Of a DNA stretch of 64,000 nucleotides, positions 60,560 to 64,000 are shown piece by piece (the first letter of the stretch is position 1; each line of letters opens with the position of its first letter). This stretch comes from Phytoseiulus persimilis (lineage: Eukaryota > Arthropoda > Arachnida > Mesostigmata > Phytoseiidae), in the NCBI GenBank assembly GCA_037576195.1, contig CM075102.1, positions 24,548,745 to 24,612,744 on the forward strand, in the 5' to 3' direction. Below the pieces are notes generated by a model that was not told where the DNA came from, did no database searches, and was given only the letters and a program-made list of their open reading frames with translations. A program made the position numbers and the translations under genes.

Positions 60560-61789
60560 ATGAACAAGCGGCCTACAACCTCTCAGGAGCCGGGAGCGTT
60601 GAAGCGCCTTCGGGCGACAAGTCCGTCGCACTTGTACTTAGTGCTGCTTCTAGTTCTTCTGCTGCAGCCCGAGCCTAACGAAGCTCGCACCGTTCACAAG
60701 AGGTCGATCATCGAGAACGGCTGTCGCGGGAACTACGTTCCTACGTTCGAGCAGTACTTCTTCAAACTGGAGAGGTTTTGCGAAGAGTGCTACATACTTT
60801 ACCGCGATCCCGCCATCTCAAAGCAGTGCCCGTAAGTATCAGTTTTCATTCCGAGCATCTTGAATCTGTGCTGCGCTTCTAATCTCGTTGGATTCTCTGC
60901 AGGAAGAACGCTCGCTTGTTAACGATTGTAGATACAGGGAGTCCGAGTGTTTCACCTGCAGCGATTCGCTAGCGTTTTGAGGCTGGATGCGGATGACTTT
61001 CGATGATACTGAGCTTTTTTCAATCGAGTTCCCGAATCCCTCGGCTTTATTCCAAGGCTTAGGTTTATTCTGGCCTGACAGAGTAGAATCAGAGCTGGAG
61101 TCGCCCTCGATCTTTCTCGAAATTCGTCTCCGATTGTGGTCGATATGGGGATTCGTGCTGTCGAGTTGGGGGTATGAACCAATCACAGAATGGTCATCGA
61201 GCCATCTCGACGGTCAGCAGCCTTCATGCAGTCGTGAATAATGAAAATTTCGCACTGATCGACCGGGCCGAATGTCGGAGATTTAATGATTGTCTGGGCA
61301 CTAGCTGATCACCCTTGAACGGATCGATGCATGGAAAGATCCATGCGGTTAATGGTTGTACTTATTATGCACATTACCCTATTCGAGATGATGATCATGG
61401 TAGTTAACGAAGACCGCGTGGATGTGTGTTTGGCTGTTGACGTGGGTTGAATCACGGATCCAAATTTGCTGTCATGGTTCGATTTCCTTCACCATTTCTC
61501 TTGCCCCGATAATGACATAGAGCAGTTCCGCGGAATCCGAGGCCATCGCATCCGCTCCGAGTTGTCGGCAGAAATTCTCGACAACGATCTCGCACGAGGT
61601 TGAGAACTCATGTAGTCTGGGCGCAATGAACGGAGCCCTCTCGAGGATTCCACTAATCATCAATTCCCTTCTTCTCCTTGCAGGAAAGATTGCTTCCGAA
61701 ACGACGTTTTCAGAGCTTGCATTCAGGCACTGATGCTTGAAACCCAGATGAAAGGCATCGACAAGATGATAAACGTGCTTGCCGGTTAG
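60560..61789 (+). CDS. ITP: CHH/ITP-family neuropeptide prohormone
   Basis: Two exons, 60560-60831 and 61684-61789, joined at TGCCC|gtaagt and tgcag|GAAAG in phase 2, give 125 residues. The order is a polar N-terminus, a hydrophobic signal segment (LYLVLLLVLLL), a dibasic site (HKR) and a 77-residue mature part starting SIIENGC. Its six cysteines follow the CHH/ITP pattern: after the first, CEECYILYRDP, then CPKDCFRNDVFRAC, with spacings 18, 2, 12, 3 and 8; these form three disulfides in the family. Insect ITP has 15 residues between cysteines 1 and 2, so three are inserted here. The chain ends LAG, so the last Gly could donate an amide. Family role: secreted hormone of the nervous system controlling ion and water balance, metabolism or ecdysis. 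The intron position after the fourth cysteine matches that of arthropod family members. Confidence 0.95.
60832..61683 (+). other. CHH/ITP intron, site of possible alternative exon
   Basis: 852 bp. In insect ITP and crustacean CHH genes an alternative exon after the fourth cysteine gives a long, non-amidated form. I looked for a second acceptor followed by K-x-x-C-F in this intron and saw none, so only one isoform is supported. Confidence 0.55.
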
Positions 61790-62439
61790 ATGCCTGCTTT
61801 GCGACCTCACCTGTAGCACTCGCATCGCCATCGTCTCCAGGCGCCGCTTGAACGATGCGTTTCCCGCAGCCCTCACGATTAGAGACAATCTCGTCAACCT
61901 CCTAAACGCTCTGGCGCGACTCTTCTCTGCTCATTGCGGTCTTCCGACGACGCCGACGCACGACGGTTTCATCGAAGTTTTTTCTCGAAGACACTTCGTC
62001 GCCATAGCTTCGTTTCATCGACCGCAACCTCAGCTCCCTCCTTGACTCCGTCACATTGACAGGCGAGAAAAACTAGATTTGGTCATCTGTTCCCGCTTGC
62101 GACTTCTCCTCCAGCCCTTCTTGTCCCCACTGCTGGAAAGTAGGACCGTTCCCTGAGCCACAGATTCACTACATTCCTCAAGCCCGGACAAGTGAGGGAG
62201 AGAGGTACGAGATACGCGAGGACCAAACGCGCTGGTAGGCATCGGACGTAGAGTATTCCATCACAAGCTTGCTCGCCAGCGAGGGTATCCGCGTCAGCTA
62301 CAATCACAACGAAATGCTGTAGGGCGACGCTTTCGTCACATTTCAGTTGTAGCGATTGCAAATGACGTTGCGCCGGGTAGTTTTGATTAGATTTGTTTGA
62401 GTGTATAGAGTGATACGACTTATTTATTCATAAAGTACC

Positions 62440-62640
62440 AGTTATCAATCAATTTATCAGTTGATCGATCGCGGGATCAGTTGTCGCAACCAGCCGGTCC
62501 ATCAATCGATCCGTCAGTTGACATCGAGCGATTGACCCGACTCGCAATCGATCCATTTGTCCCATCTGTGAACTCCAACATCTGTAAAGCGAATCGATCG
62601 GTGTCCGGGGTGATCGATCCGTCGGTCGATCGGTCAGGAG
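62440..62640. repeat. ATCGAT/GATCGATC-rich imperfect repeat
   Basis: The words gatcgatcgcggg, caatcgatccgtcag, caatcgatccatttg, gaatcgatcggtg, gatcgatccgtcggtcgatc recur without fixed period. It may be a decayed tandem repeat or a cluster of sites for an ATCGAT-binding factor. Confidence 0.5.
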
Positions 62641-63246
62641 AATCTGATCTGAAAATGTGTTCGATTGCCATCTCATCATTGTAGTAATTCCCATTTCCGA
62701 TGTGAAGAAGATCACCGAGCTTATTTGAATACCAGATACAATTGTGGCATAGTTCCTCCGCGGCTCATTCACTCCAATCCAACATCGCCCGCAGAGAAAC
62801 TTGACTGTGTACATCCATCACGTCGAATGCTCATTTACACTCATCATTTTCAATCATAGGTGTATCGACGATCGAGCTGTCAACAAGTCGACAAGGAAAC
62901 CATTTTGTTCAACGATTTCCCCATACTTTATTCGTAATTTCATTCACGGATCTGTTTATGTTTCCAAATACATAGTTTAGGCTAATTAAAGAGTTCATAT
63001 TTCCTTTCTTTTGGTTGTACAGTTCATCTTCGATGAAGAATCCGCCGAGAGGATCTCTGAACAGACCTCTGGCATCCATTTGTTTCACGTGCTCTGAAGA
63101 AAGTGTGGCAGTCTTCGAAGAAACCAACATCTGGTCACTCGGTGTTCACTCTACCTACATTCTAGTATAGAGCAGTTCCCTCCATTCGTAATCGCGGGTC
63201 ACCGCTGCAATCGACCGTTGGCTTTAACGTTCTTCAGTTTCTCGTA

Positions 63247-63265
63247 GAGAGAGAGAGAGAGAGAG
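63247..63265. repeat. (GA)n microsatellite
   Basis: About nine GA units; GA runs are GAGA-factor-like sites in arthropod promoters, and this lies about 370 bp upstream of the possible gene at 63638. Confidence 0.85.
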
Positions 63266-63637
63266 GAAACGACTTCGGACGAGTTTGAGTATAATCGAAA
63301 ACGAAACGACGATCAGATATAACGAAACGAAGAGCAAAAAGAAGAGAGAGAAAGCAAACACTCCACAACAGACACGTCGCGAACCGCTCTGCTCCCTCGT
63401 CGCACATTCGGCTTTCTTCCACTGAAATGACTTCCGTCAGAGAAATCGGATCTGTCAATAAAGATGTTATGTGCAAATCTCATCGGAGTCTGTTGAAATG
63501 CAGTGGTTTTAATATTTATATCGAGCACCATATTCACTTTTGGATGATTTCATCCGACTGCTTACGCCCGAACTCGAACCCTGGACAAGTTGTTGAGGAA
63601 AATAAACAAAATATCTTTATTGTAAGTAATTTGTGTT

Positions 63638-63880
63638 ATGAATGTCTTCAACCGCCTTAGTTCTCTTTCCCGCGCCTCCACGAAGAGCGATGATTTTTCT
63701 CGAAGCGGACACGACGTTCGTGACCATATGATCCGGACGCTAACCAGCGAATCGAAGAAGGGTGATCTTCACCGATGTGATGACTCCGGTTTTCAATTTC
63801 CGGCTTCTGAGCACCAGTCCAAGTTGCCTGCTGCCCTTTTAAGACAACGAGATCTGACCTCCACTGGCGTCACTCGCAAG
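63638..63880 (+). CDS. Possible first coding exon of a gene running off the window
   Basis: ATG at 63638 opens a frame that has no stop to the end of the window. It can end at the donor CGCAAG|gtgggt (63881), giving 81 codons in phase 0: MNVFNRLSSLSRASTKSDDF and on to DLTSTGVTRK. The N-terminus is Arg/Ser-rich without acidic residues for 15 positions, which could be a mitochondrial presequence, but no domain is visible. Partial and unrecognised. Confidence 0.4.
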
Positions 63881-64000
63881 GTGGGTCACACGACGCTGAT
63901 GATTGATATCAGCGAGATCTTGATATGGTGCGTGAGCGAGTGTTTGTTTCACTTTCGCTGTGCGAAGAATGTGATGCTCCTCAGGGAGGGAACTCCTACG

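Larger units (their letters stand above)
61790..63637. other. Intergenic region right of CHH/ITP
   Basis: Holds the CHH/ITP 3' UTR, then a stretch dense in ATCGAT words (62440-62640) and a (GA)n run. No gene recognised. AATAAA at 63601-63606 could end a transcript from the left. Confidence 0.45.

Noticed and set aside
1-64000. CRISPR arrays, operons, prophage or other prokaryotic systems
   Set aside because: The tandem repeats lack unique spacers, and all recognised genes have spliceosomal introns; the window is eukaryotic nuclear DNA.

Overview
This is eukaryotic nuclear DNA. Every recognisable gene is split by short GT-AG introns (about 75 to 550 bp, a few of 1 to 2 kb) and the tail signals are AATAAA. 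A crustacean hyperglycemic hormone / ion transport peptide (CHH/ITP) gene at the right end limits the source to an ecdysozoan and points to an arthropod. Compact genes, balanced base composition and divergent coding sequence would suit a mite, perhaps a predatory parasitiform, but that placement is inference. Gene models were assembled by hand: splice sites were accepted where consensus sites, phase and family homology agree.

Layout: 1.6-2.2 kb, CISD3-type mitochondrial 2Fe-2S protein (+). 2.25-3.45 kb, a repeat-derived block with 45-bp minisatellite units in opposed orientation. 8.8-14.4 kb, ECT2/Pebble RhoGEF (+), with a possible alternative 3' exon to 16.1 kb. 17.4-18.8 kb, eIF3 subunit f (-). 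19.9-20.7 kb, TIMM29 (-), head to head with YIPF1/2 at 21.3-23.7 kb (+). 24.6-28.0 kb, an AT-hook plus three C2H2 finger protein (-). 28.5-29.5 kb, RNF146/Iduna RING-WWE ligase (-). 29.7-31.1 kb, a THAP-like zinc-finger gene (-). 31.97-34.53 kb, an array of about 57 copies of a 45-bp unit, followed to 35.5 kb by sequence resembling the flank of the 2.3-3.4 kb block. 35.5-43 kb, repeat-rich and gene-poor, with a broken non-LTR reverse transcriptase and a 40-bp minisatellite. 43.2-46.6 kb, Ras (+) with a GC-AG first intron. 47-60 kb, no recognised gene, but a 747-bp element with terminal inverted repeats and one long unexplained ORF. 60.6-61.8 kb, the CHH/ITP prohormone (+). 63.6 kb to the end, possible first coding exon of another gene.

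The genes do not form a pathway: this is a housekeeping and signalling neighbourhood of cytokinesis (ECT2), translation (eIF3f), mitochondria (CISD3, TIMM29), Golgi trafficking (YIPF), ubiquitin signalling (RNF146), transcriptional regulation (two zinc-finger genes), growth control (Ras) and endocrine signalling (CHH/ITP). The main unexplained structure is the 45-bp minisatellite with matching flanks at two sites about 30 kb apart, which looks like two copies of an undescribed repeat element.
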